From the NCBI GenBank assembly GCA_964019695.1, contig OZ026516.1:97526368-97590367 (forward strand): DNA of 64,000 nt, read 5' to 3'. The first letter of the stretch is position 1, and every line of letters begins with the position of its first letter. Below, in pieces: positions 12,741-23,577 of the stretch. Both the position numbers and the translations under genes were made by a program. The stretch comes from Loripinus fragilis (Eukaryota > Mollusca > Bivalvia > Lucinida > Lucinidae). A model generated the notes under the pieces. The model saw nothing but the letters and a program-made list of their open reading frames with translations, was not told where the DNA came from and did not search any database.

Positions 12741-13017
12741 ATACCAGGCGCTTAGGTAGCACTGTAACAATGTGGTGTCACACTCATACTATGGGGGTCC
12801 GGGGGCATGCTCCCCGAATTGTTTTATAAAAAAACTGTGCGATCTGGTGTAGTCTGAGTATTCCAAAGCATGTAATTATCAACCTAAAAATCAACAACGT
12901 TGAAGATAATAAATTACAATAAAAAATTATTGACTATATTTTTCTCAAATATAAAAACCAAGGTTTTCGCATCTTAGTATGAAAACGAAAATCACTGCAT
13001 TTGCATTTTACAAGTGG

Positions 13018-13330
13018 GGTCTGGGGAGGCAACAGCCCTCACCACCCCCCCCCCCCCCCCCTAGAAGCGAAATATTTTTTTAATTGAACAAAATAGAGGC
13101 CTTTCCACTGCGCTCCACATACATACATACATACATACATACATACATACATACATACATACATACATACATACATACATACATACATACATACATACAT
13201 ACATACATACATGCATACATACATGAGCAACTCCTAAAGGGTCTGGGGAGGCAACAGCCCTAACCCCCCCCCCTCCAAGAAGCGATTTTTTTTAATTGAA
13301 CAAAACGGAGGTCTTTCCTTTATGGTTATA
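13018..13330. repeat. local duplication with SINE stub and perfect ACAT microsatellite
   Basis: The block GGTCTGGGGAGGCAACAGCC followed by a poly-C run, AAGCGA and TTAATTGAACAAAA occurs at 13018-13100 and again at 13236-13320. Between them are a 13-bp SINE 5' stub (CCACTGCGCTCCA, 13105-13117) and a perfect (ACAT)n run of about 95 bp (13116-13212). Slippage or unequal exchange between microsatellite tracts is a simple explanation. The frame repeating Met-Tyr-Val-Cys is the microsatellite. Confidence 0.8.
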
Positions 13331-13334
13331 AATT

Positions 13335-13445
13335 AATTTTTACTTTTTGCAGGGCTCCCTTAATCCCTAAGAATAATTACCAGTGCTCCCCAGCTCCCTG
13401 ATAATAAATAGCCCTTCTCCCCAGATACCCAAAACCCCTGGGGCT
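13335..13445 (-). repeat. dispersed repeat D, copy 3
   Basis: Reverse complement of 3830-3970, with CAGGGCTCCCTTAATCCC and GCTCCCCAGCTCCCTGA blocks. Confidence 0.65.
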
Positions 13446-14054
13446 CATACATATGTCCATAAGTAAGCATGCATGCATACGTACATACATGCAAACAGAC
13501 AGACAGACATTTTTATTTTTATTTTTTTTTTATTCAAGGTCTTATATTGAACGGACAAGATAATGTCTTGTTTATAAGAAAAAACTAAAAAGAAAACTGA
13601 AATAAAATGTCCCTATTCGGGTTTCGTATATAATATTCTCTGGTCACAATAAATTGTATCCATGTATTTAAAGCTGCTTTTTAAAAATATTTTTTGGACA
13701 ACTTCACCATTTACATGAATGGAAAAGTGGCTTTTTTTAATTACTCTATTTAAAAAGTACAAAGACGACCTAAATTTTTGTCGTTCTGTCTGCCTATGTC
13801 TTGGGAAACTGTCTGGCCCCAGACCAGGCCCAACATAACTTCGGATCTAATCTGGATCCAAATTGTTTGGCAGTCTGATGATTTTCCAAATATATTTTGT
13901 TTTTGAGAAATGTCAATTTTGAAGAGCTAACCTATGCTTCCAGTGGGTAACTACATGTATCTAGCTGCATGTTTAAGACCTTAGTTAACCTGGTCTTAAG
14001 CTCTGGCGACACTGCGCATTTGAGCGGCTCTTTTGGCGTTAAGAAAATACATTA

Positions 14055-14808
14055 GGGGCCGAGTGGATGACACAACTTTATTTTAGTCTAATCTAAGACC
14101 TAACACGGGGCTTGCTAGCTTCTAGTTTAAACCTGGTTTGCATAATAAAGGGTTGCCAATACTTGAAAATAAGCATGACAGTTTCAAAGTTTACCCAAAC
14201 CCCTGACTCCTTAGTCGGGGTCAAATGCCAATCATTTAAATTTCTTTATAACTAAGTCAATTGTCAATACTTTTACCGAATCTATCCAGTGGTTTAGCAG
14301 GTAGAGGAACAATAGATATGAAACATATTAATGGGATTTTTGTTTGAAGTCCTTGGTTTGATCCCTTGGGTGAACATAGGGGGTAGAGTTGAGGCACAAA
14401 ATTCAACTTTTTCGGAATATGGTCATGTTGCATATCAAATTCAAGGAAACGACGTGTACAGTAACATGGTAGCAAATATGTGCTGCCACATTCAAAAGTT
14501 TCATAAAAAATCACCTTATCCTTTCGCTTAAACTACCCCCCTGGCAGGTTTAAATTTCTCGAGGTTTTTGAATAATTTAAACTCAAGGTTAGCCAAAACT
14601 GGTTTTATGCAATCCATCGATTTAAAGGCTTAACCTGAGACTTGTTAAACTTGCTTCATGCAATCGACGGCCAGTAACCTGGAGTTTAAGCTTAACGTTA
14701 ACCTGAGACTTGTTAAACCTGACTTTATGCAATCGACGGCTGTTAACATGAAGTTTAAACTCAAGGTTATCTTTAAACTTTTGTCATGCAATCGGCCCAT
14801 AATGTCGC
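14055..14808. mobile_element. foldback MITE family F, complete, with internal ~66-bp repeats
   Basis: The left end (GGGGCCGAGTGGATGAC) and right end (GTCATGCAATCGGCCC) are inverted repeats matching the fragment at 11168. The right arm contains two or three units built on TGCAATCGACGGC and AACCTGAGACTTGTTAAAC, spaced about 66 bp (14655-14800). The overlapping frames at 14257-14882 are translations of these repeats. Confidence 0.65.
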
Positions 14809-17372
14809 GGCCAGGTTTTTTCCGAATTTCAAAAGTCAATGTGCAAATTTGTGCCCAATTTTATACGGAGATGTGTCCGTGATGCCCCATATTTGTGCTG
14901 GCAAAATATTGGTGCAGGAAACTATCGCACCGGTCGACGGCTACGTCCATTTAGTGCACATTTTAAAGCGAAGACTGACATGGCATGGTACCTCAAGGAA
15001 TCATTTATATGTCAAAATTGAAGAAAACGAAAGAAATGAAGTACGTTTGAATTACGATTAAATTCAATTATTTTGTTTAACCAGCATCAGTAGGGGTACG
15101 CTACGTCGCTACCCAGTTTTATGCTAGTAACAGCGATGGTCGGATGTCTAAAGGCGTAAAAACTTCGCAACGTTGTGATTGACTCATCGTGACGTCACGC
15201 AACGTTATTTCTAAAATCAACGTCAAACCGTCCAAAGTTCAAATTTCAATATCTTTTCTAATAATTTGAATATTTTGATCAAACAAAAACGAGTTTACTC
15301 TTCATATAATGACCTGTATAAAAATCACAGAATCTCAAAATGGCCAAATTTACCCCGAAGACACATTTTCCCATGGCGCGGCTCAAATGTTTTTCATTGT
15401 CTTGAAAATATTCTAGTTTTAAGCTGATTGAAAAAAGCCCCTGCCTGTTGGCAAGAGGTCCAGAAATCGCAGTCGTCTCAAAAAAGTTTGTTAATTATCA
15501 CGCTTTTTTAGATGATTATATTCTGTGAAAATAGCGAATAAAAATAGAACGCCACCATAATATAAGAACGTGAGGGCTATTTTGAAAGTTGAAGTTTAGT
15601 GAAAAATCTTTGTTCTTAAAGGAGTTGGTATACTGACGACTATCACAATGTACACGCGATTATTTAAGTAATCAAGATCTGCCCTGTTTAGAATATTAAC
15701 AAAACCTCTGATAAGCATAAGTCAACAGTAACAACAACTTTGAAAAGTTAACCTGCTTTCATGGTTGCTATCGTAAAAGAAATAGGGTATGTGTTTTTGT
15801 TTTTCAACAGTTTCATAGCGTAAATCTGAGAAATGTAATAAAAGGCACATTTGCTTGTTGGTTTCAAATTAACCTCATATTGGAATACACATTTATGTAG
15901 AAAAAATAATCACGGCAAAAAAACTAACGTAGCCATGGTAACACATATACTCAGAAAAAAACAATTGAAGGACATTTAGATTCATGTCAATCTCTAACAT
16001 TCAATACAACAAAAACTAAACTAGTTATGTATGCATTTCAAAGTTCCAGACATCTGCAATAAAAATAAATGTTTGATCTAAGCCATGCTTTAATGACAAA
16101 AGTACAGTACAGGTCCAGGTGGTACAACCCACATACAGAAAAGTCACAAACATTCAAAAATGATTGAAACCATTTTTATCGTTTGTATTCCATAATGACT
16201 GGCTCCAAAATCATTGCTGGCTCTCAGTCAAAAGAATGACACCTAATTTTGTAATTGTTGTCAGTGTTTTACTTTCAATGTGTTATCATATTGGCTGGGG
16301 TATGCCATGTCTGTGTATTTTTGTTGAAAAAGTTGTCACTTTATTAGGTGCAAATTGGTGACAAATTGGTGTGAACACTACTCTGTAGTCAGAATTAGAA
16401 CATTAGCAATGACCAGGTTAAAGGTTGCCACAATAAATATAAACGCTAAATGTTTTGTTTGTGAACTTGGGGTAAAGAGGGTTGGTACATTTGGTGTGGT
16501 ACTTTATCGTAACAAATGACCCATAAATTTTATTTTGCATTTTAGTGAATTGCATATTGGTAGTTCTATCAAATACGAATATACATTGTTTGGAATATAT
16601 TTTCTCAAATGTTATATAGTCAAAATAATTTTATCATTTAATATAATACTTCAATTGTTTTTTTCTGAGAAAAAAATATATATCATATTTTATCATTAAA
16701 TATACTTCAATTTTTTTTCTGAGAAGAAAATATATATATCACATTTGTCAAATAAAATAACAAACTCTATATATTTTTTCTGTTTAAGGCAAAGAAAGTA
16801 AATTTTAATTGGTGATTGGGTAACTATTTGAATAGAGAGACTGTAATACACAAACAAGTGTAGGCCTTTCTATTTAAAGCTCTGGACCTGGTGGAATTTA
16901 GATTGATTTTTGCCCAAACATTTGAAAGTTGTGGCCATGACAACCCAAAACCCATAAGATGAAGGTACATTAAAGTGGTTGATTTTACCATAATAGATAA
17001 ATGCCAGAATTTTAGGGTCCTACTTACCCATCCCACTTCTAATGCAAGCTACATTTATTGGAGCAATGTAATAAGACTGCTACACATATGTTGAATTATT
17101 TTTGATCTATTAATATCAAAAGTTGTATTTTCGGACACAACCCGTATTAAGTGTGATGAAGATAGGTGACTTTAATACTTGTAAAAAGGCAAGTATGGCG
17201 AACATTTTGGTTTGGTTTTTAACATGTTAGAATGTTTAACTTTAAAAATACCATAAGATGCAAAGGCAGCCTTGCTGTTGCATATTTTATTGTTATTTGT
17301 AATAAATGCTTATAAGTAAGGTATAAAGAGATTTATATCATATTTACTATTTGTGTTTCATGTCTCTCATGC
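14809..17372. other. intergenic; nothing coding recognised
   Basis: AT-rich, with poly-T/ATAT runs near 16600-16790, including a local duplication of TTTTTTTCTGAGAA...AAAATATATAT (16655-16740). No family motif was recognised in any frame. Confidence 0.55.
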
Positions 17373-18059
17373 TATATTGTCTGTTCCTTGAAGCCTTGTG
17401 GTCACCTGCTGAGAAAGGGCTGACCTCTTTGCTTTTTTCTGTGTGATAATATCTTGTGTTTTTGTCACTTTCCCATGTGTCCCTTGGTCATGTGTGATAT
17501 TCGATCGTATCTATTCAAGATCGTTGCCTTTTTCATTACTTTGATAATCAGAGTTGTTTTGTCTGGGCTGTGTGGCAGCCTAAAAAGACTCTAAGCACTC
17601 TCATTTAAGGCTCTTATTATTTGAATCCTCGGGGGTTGCACGTACAATTACCGCCCATTATTCCTTTTTCTGGATACCTTTTATGTCTTTAATTATGTAC
17701 CGTATCTCTAGATGACCGATTTTCATACCAAGGTGTATAACTACTGCTTTCTTTATCTCTGTGGCCTTGCATTAGACATTTGGGTTGTTGGTACGTTTGC
17801 TATACCTTCCTTTACTTTGAAGGATGCATTCTAAAACGTATCTATCATCTTAATAACCGATGTCTTGATCACTTTTTTGAGGGGCGGTGGTACTAACACG
17901 TACAACCTTTATTACAAGAACAATAGTAGCAAAATAGAATATATCTTCCATTAGGTTACATTCAGCGTCTTCTGTTCGCATTCAAAATTCTGTTATCAAT
18001 TTTCAGAATATGCTTCCCACCATAAGGTTATCTCCTCTTGGGACACTGTTTACTAGGAT

Positions 18060-18620
18060 GTTTACTAAACCATTTTATGCTTTCAAAAGATTAGAAATGC
18101 TTCCTTTTGTAACTAAGTGCAATCCCAAGAGGTGTGTCTGTTGCGCACATTTATGTACTAACACTTCTATTCCCTAATTTGTTAAAAGTAGATGGTTCTC
18201 CATTAATAATAATAATAATGATTTAGACGGGACATTATCTGGTCTTGTTTATGTTATAACCTGAATTGAAACTTATTGTGACATGCAATACGTTGGACAA
18301 ATTGGTTGATCCCTTAAGACTAGGTTTCGTGAGCACTTTTGTCAATTGAAAAAGCCTATAAATTTTGACACTTTTCTTTATTGTCCTTTCTAAAAATAAT
18401 GGGCATTCACCTAATAAGGTTTTAATTCAACCTAATGAAAAATGTGTATATTAGATCCAAATTCTTAACCTAAATTGAAAAATATCAAAAGACATGAACT
18501 GAGCTTAAATGGATTTAAGTTTAAAATTGCCCTTTCCTTGAGGTTTTCATGATAATCTATACCACGAAGGTAAACTTTCTAAAATGTCTGATTTTGACGT
18601 TGTTTTTTTTCTCTTTTGTA
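18060..18620 (+). pseudogene. GIY-YIG endonuclease domain remnant of the Penelope-like element
   Basis: The frame starting near 18061 reads a Cys cluster, CNPKRCVCCAHLC (about 18118-18156), like the conserved finger that precedes PLE endonucleases. After a small shift, GLVYVIT (18241-18261) is the GIY strand and MQYVGQ (18283-18300) is the YIG strand. SLKTRFREH (18310-18336) supplies the conserved Arg and His of the helix. Two in-frame TGA codons occur at 18262 (where families have Cys of the CCHH finger) and 18307 (usually Arg or a polar residue). From about 18385 the frame shifts; NNGHSP, KLPFP-GFHDN and LYHEGK continue the domain and linker with further stops. Confidence 0.8.
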
Positions 18621-18859
18621 ATGTAAGAAACATAAAGTTAGATCTCATGGTAAACGAAAAACAGCATCATTAAGCGCAAAATGTGTACAAATAAACTTAA
18701 CGATAGAGCTAACAAATTGTATAGCGCAGCTCTTTTGACTAGATGTAATGTTCAACATTTCCTTAGTACTTATATCGATTCTGAGGTAAACTATAAACAA
18801 CATTCAATAAAACGTTCATTCATTAAAAGGCATGGAGTTTATCGATTTGCATAGTATCT

Positions 18860-19290
18860 TTAAAGAAAAATCAGCGATTTTCTCTATTAATAATACAGAA
18901 ACTCCTATCATTTGCCACAAATATAACAAACCTATTAGAGCTACTATATTCAATTTTAATACGATTGTTACCAATATGAATATAGATTTCAATACCCCTG
19001 ACTGCTGAGATTGTCAAAATTCTACTTATTAATATACCCTTGCAGGGCATGTGATTATGAGTAATCTAAATGTAATTTCTAATGCTAGCGTTCGCAATAT
19101 TATTTCTAAATGCCATAAATATAGATTTTCCTCTAAAATTTATTTTCTTAACTGCTGTAAGGAGATCGCTGCTTCATTAAATGACTTTAGTAATCTTTTG
19201 TGTATACGGGAAAATGTTGAACCTGATGCCTTGAAGGACTTGAAGATTAACAATTTTAAAATTGTTGATACTTGGTTTTCATTTTAATCT
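18860..19290 (+). pseudogene. CxC linker and N-terminal part of Penelope-like reverse transcriptase
   Basis: Reads KPIRATIFNFNTIV, then NTPDC, TGA (19006-19008), DCQNSTY, a TAA, and AGHVIMSNLNVIS followed by an open frame to 19287. The GHV-T-DL-II-N-LR-K-PKYR pattern is the conserved block upstream of RT in this clade. The TGA falls where the first cysteine of the CxC motif is expected, directly before Asp-Cys. The 78-codon open frame beginning at 19051 is this fragment, not an independent gene. Confidence 0.75.
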
Positions 19291-19960
19291 CGTAATGCTA
19301 ATCTTTTACCCTAAACCCTAAATTTTCTTTTCATTATCTTAAGCGTGGTATCCAGGATTTTAATATAAAGTACATTTTGGTTCCAGAAGATAAAGCCACA
19401 CACAATGTTGTAGTTGTTTGATGATTGTATTATGTTAATACTCTTGAACGTGAGCTTAAGGACTGCATGTTTCTTTGGGTGAGAGGGTTATTGTCGTTGG
19501 GCACGTTTGTCATACAACCCTTAACATTTTGGCGTCAAAGCTAAAGAAACCCTAGACAAGTTTCCTACGTTATACTGGTTACCTAACTCCATAAAACCCC
19601 TGTAAAGCAAGATTTATTACTGATTCCAGTTTTTGTAGAAGAACAGAACTTTCTAAGCTGTTAACCTCATGTGTGACTGCTATCATAAAATCTTGTTATT
19701 AAGTACAGCTAAAAGGTATATTAAAGATCAGGTAAGAATCTATTTTGGTTTATTAAATATTCAAGTGAAGTGTTAGATAAACTTAAATCTGGGGATTTTA
19801 ACGTGATCTGTTGGTCTACATATGATTTCTCTACTCTTTACACTTCTATACTTTACAATTTAATTAAAGATAAACTTTTTGATCATATTGAAAGAAACTT
19901 CCAAAGAGATGGCACTACTTAACTTTGTATGTAATGATAGAAGTGCATTTTTACTTCATC
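19290..19960 (+). pseudogene. Penelope-like reverse transcriptase, fingers and motif A only
   Basis: FHYLKRGIQDFN then KYILVPEDKATHNVVVV (19368-19418) is the PLE block K-F/Y-VPxDKAxNNVVVVC. The next two codons are TGA TGA (19419-19424), the first at the usual cysteine. Motif A appears as YDFSTLYTS (19821-19847), with its catalytic Asp. The frame reaches a VCNDRSAFFTSS block at about 19925-19960 and then joins directly to thumb sequence. Everything from motif B through the second catalytic aspartate motif is missing. Confidence 0.78.
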
Positions 19961-20270
19961 TAGCCATGTTGTTGACTTCAACACTCAAAATAAACTGTTA
20001 ACTAAGAAACTTCTTAAACGAGTTTATTGGTATCATAAACTTTGGAAAAACCTTTTCTTAATTTCATCATCAATACTATGATTTGATATCTAAATTCCAA
20101 GTTGGACTTAAATCTCTCTTGCGCCAAGGACTTTCAAAACCTGAGTTCTATGGTGATTCGGTGTATAAATTGAAGAAGATTGTTGGCTCTAAAAACATTT
20201 CAGTGCAGTTTATTAAAATATTTTCTCATTATAAATAGACTGGCTATAACATAAATGTATCGCAGCAGAC
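19955..20270 (+). pseudogene. thumb and C-terminal extension of the Penelope-like ORF
   Basis: SHVVDFNTQNKLLTKKLLKR, a YHKL block, then SKFQVGLKSLLRQGLSKPEF and VYKLKKIVGSKN; after a TAG near 20235, TGYNINVSQQTACFVINP and AFLFNCTPV. The same blocks occur at 1455-2290 (minus) and 47285-47530 (plus), so they define a family-specific C terminus. Confidence 0.8.
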
Positions 20271-20273
20271 GGC

Positions 20274-20892
20274 ATGTTTTGTGATCAACCCAATCACTGT
20301 TGGCATCTCTGCTTTCCTCTTCAATTGCACGCCAGTGGATCAGTTTTCAGACTATATGATTGTTCCGACTTAAAGATTTATCTATTGATGAGATGGAAGG
20401 AGCCTGATGCTTTGGCTGTTGTCAGGCCCACCGGGGTTTACCTGTTGGATTTCTTTAGCTCCAGTATTCAGTTTTATGTACTGTTGAGTGTTTCTTTTTG
20501 TTTTATATCTTGATTCATATGTTCTAGGAGATGATGCATTGATAAGTTAGGAGTATTTTATGCAAGCCAAACATCTATGTGTCTTGATCCACATCTGAAC
20601 TAAGGAAGCCGTTGGCACTGTAAAACCTGTTTAAGCCCTCCAGTAAAATATTTTCTGACTATTCCAGGGCGGTACTTCTTTTGTGGATCATTTGTGTTAT
20701 ATATGTCTTGTGCTTGTAATGCTTTCGCGTCTGTTCATTGCTGTCATCTGGTCACCTGCTGGGAAAGGGCTGCCCTCTTGGCTCTTGTTTGTGATGTTTG
20801 TGTTTTTGTCACTTTCCCATGTGCTATCCTAGGTCAGGTGTGGTACTTGATTATATCGATACCTGATCTTTGCCATCTTTCTTACTTCGATC
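20274..20892 (+). repeat. 3' untranslated / pseudo-LTR repeat of the Penelope-like family
   Basis: Begins after the C-terminal codons and contains the hairpin GCCTGA...TCAGGC (about 20402-20428), the ATTGATAAGTTAGGAG block, the ACATCTATGTG/TTGATCCACATCTGAAC block and the distal GGTCAGGTGTGGTAC block. A degenerate copy of its last 160 bp precedes the coding region at 17373-17540, as expected for Penelope pseudo-LTRs. No canonical hammerhead core (CTGATGA...GAAA) is seen. Open frames at 20274-20513 and 20694-20900 are non-coding. Confidence 0.75.
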
Positions 20893-21379
20893 AACACTAG
20901 ATGAGCTGGCAAAACAGCAGTGTGATTCCTTTTTATATTGCTATCGCAGCTTCAAGTGTGACTCTTACCTGACCGTGTGATTCCTATCATCGTCTTCCAT
21001 TGCCAGTTTCGTCTCCAAGGAATAGCAATCCTGTTCTCAACTTGTTGGAAACTGATATCTATTCCCTAAAGGCAATGACAGAAATGCAAAAATAAGCCTT
21101 AGAATGAATAATTAGCTGATTGGCTTTCGTCACGGACATATACTTACAAAAATGTGATTTCTGCCATTTCTCTCCGACAGACTTTGCACGGCTTTTCACA
21201 AGAATTGCATTCTTTATCTGGAAATGGTAAACGATTGAATGATCCTCTGTATAGCGCACTTAGTGTCTTTTCTGAAATCGCTTAAAATACCCGCGAAAAC
21301 AAGCTTAACTTACCTTATATCGATCAGCAAACCGTCATAAAAATGTGAGATTACCAATTGCGTATCACGTGATTGGCCA
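20893..21379. other. no recognisable feature
   Basis: No motif-bearing frame; the 66-codon minus frame at 21059-21259 is not recognised. Confidence 0.5.
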
Positions 21380-22277
21380 CCCTGCATTATCCTCCGCTGA
21401 AGTCGGAGTGGTATAGATTAAGTTTTATCCGCCCATCCCTCTTTCCGTCCTCAACCATGACTAGGTAACCTATGTATGAAATTTCATGAAACTTATGCTG
21501 AATATATATTACCATTATGAAATTGTGCACGAGAAGTTTTATTGTATTATTTGGGTGTCATCAGTTATAGCAGAGTAGTTGCCCTTTGATTGCCTAAATT
21601 TCAATGATATTGCTTCGTCCTATGCCATAACTAGGTAAACAATGAATGAAAATTCATCAAACTTATTCAGGATATAAATGTTAATTGTGTGGTTATGTAC
21701 CTAAAGTTTCTTTAGGGTGTCGTTTTTTATAGAGTGATGATCACGCTTTGATTGCCTAAGTTTCAACGATTGTTTACATCCTCAGCCATAACTAGGTAGC
21801 CAATGAATGGAATTTCTCGAAACTTATGCTAAATGCATATGACCATAGTGTGGTTATGCACGTGACTTTTCATAAGGATTTTATCAGATTTATAGAGGAG
21901 TTAGTGACCTTTGATTGCCTAAATTTCGTTTATTTTTCCGTCCTCAGCCATAACTAGGTAACCAATGGATGGAATCTCATGAAACGTATACTGAATATAT
22001 ATGATTATAGTGTGGTTATGCATGTGAAGTTTCATTAGGGTGTCATTAGCTATATAGGAGGTGTTGTCCTTTGATTGCCTAAATTTCAATAATTTTTTCT
22101 GTCGTCTGCCATAAATTTGTAAGCAATAGATGGAATTTCATGAAAAATTTATCGAATATAGATATGGCCAAAGTGTGGTTATGCACACGTAGTTTCATCA
22201 GGGTAACATTCGTTATTGAGGAGTTATTGATTGCATACATTTTAATGATTTGTGACTCCTCGGCTACAAATAAGTAA
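21380..22277 (+). repeat. ~160-bp tandem array, left part
   Basis: Units start at about 21452, 21620, 21780, 21943, 22105 and 22258 (blocks CCATAACTAGGTA, GTGTGGTTATGCA, TTTGATTGCCTAAATTTC). The array is interrupted at 22278 by a transposon and resumes at 28393. Confidence 0.82.
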
Positions 22278-23345
22278 TACCCCTATTCCACACAGGCCAC
22301 GAATCGCCCGAATCGCCACGAATTGACTTTTTTGTATTGGGGGGGGGGGGGGGGATTCGTGAGGTTTCTTTAAAAAAATTTCTCCAATCGTGTTGTTCTA
22401 CGAGTCAGTCCCGATTTAGATACGATGTCGTTACGAATATTCGGGGGAATCGGCTCAATTCGGTTGGAATCGCGCAAGAATTCATTACGATTAGCAAAAT
22501 AACATTATAGACTAGTCGGTGGGGCTTCAAAAATAGGCTAACCTTGAACTAATTGCAACAGAAATGCCATTAGCTTTATTTGCTATTTTAATATGCCTGT
22601 GATCACATACTAAAAGTTGTAAGTCCTATCTTGTGGGGAAGTGTTCATATTTTTGACTTAAAATGGTCACTTTTATGCTTAAAGTGGCCATTGAAGATCA
22701 TTTTTATTCAATGGGTCACTTCTTTTGCAGTTGTTTAAGTCCTTAATGCTTTGATTATAGAATTTGATTTGATTATATGAGTAATTCACATTATACATAT
22801 GTTACTAAACACATATAAAATCATATAAAATGAGCCGAAATGTTAAATATCAGAGGTTGAATTACCCCACCCACCAATATATTAAGATTAGAAACACAAT
22901 AGTTCTGTTTACATTTCTATTACAATATAATAGTACTATTCTAACATTCATAACAAACTGATAACCAATAGTGACTCTCACATTAAATATACCAGTTGTT
23001 GTTGTAGTAGTAGTTGTTCTTGTTGTTGTGATTGGACGGTGTCCCTTTTAACAGTCTTTTTTCAATCCTACCATGATGGTCAGTTATCATTGCTCCGTTC
23101 CACAAGTCGTTTACGAGAACTTAGTGAACACCGTGTACTGTCATCAGTAACTAAAAATCAGTGGCAGAGAGAGAATAATCTTTATTAAAGTATGTAACCT
23201 TATTAAGATTAAAGCTCACATCCCCTCTATTGCTGTCCATGCATTTAAAAGTCAGATTATCAATCAGACTCACTACTAGTCGAGGAGCTAAATATTTGAA
23301 AATTCGATTGGCACAATTTTCCTTGATAGAAAAAGTATCACTTTA

Positions 23346-23577
23346 TTAGTTTAAACTAGCCTTCTTCAACATTTCTAGACACATTGTACGCTCAAATTGT
23401 GGTAGCAGTTTTTCACGAGGATACGTTTTATACACCCACCCCATTTTTTTTAAACTTTTAAAACAAAATTGCGACATTTGAATAAGAAATGGTATCCAGG
23501 TGGTGTCCAACTGATGCATACAGTCCTTCGTTACTACCGACAGCTTACTTTGAGGCCTAAACAAGTATCAAAATAAA
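23346..23577 (-). pseudogene. exon-like open frame inside the 6.1-kb element, unidentified
   Basis: The minus strand has an acceptor-like TTGTTTAG before codons reading RPQSKLSVVTKDCMHQLDTT, later GWVYKTYPREKLLPQFER, ending at a TAA (23346). Composition is protein-like (charged and aromatic residues, no low complexity), unlike neighbouring chance frames. No family was recognised. It could be a transposase or accessory-protein exon. Confidence 0.3.

Larger units (their letters stand above)
17373..20892 (+). mobile_element. Penelope-like retroelement with N-terminal GIY-YIG endonuclease (Naiad-like), inactive
   Basis: Order on the plus strand: partial 5' pseudo-LTR (17373-17540, repeating 20700-20890), a Cys-rich finger and GIY-YIG endonuclease (about 18060-18360), a linker with a CxC-type motif (about 19003-19014), reverse transcriptase fingers and motif A (19360-19850), thumb and C-terminal extension (19955-20270), then a 3' untranslated repeat (20274-20892). 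Canonical animal Penelope elements carry the endonuclease at the C terminus. The endonuclease-first order with a CxC linker is the published hallmark of the Naiad/Chlamys clade, and Naiads of some clams are reported to encode selenoproteins. Several frameshifts, TAA/TAG stops and an RT core deletion show the copy is dead. Two tandem truncated copies could mimic the order, but the linker blocks are continuous with both domains. Confidence 0.82.

Noticed and set aside
17373..20892. Hammerhead ribozyme in the Penelope-like pseudo-LTR
   Set aside because: No CTGATGA...GAAA core was found by eye in any of the 3' repeat copies.
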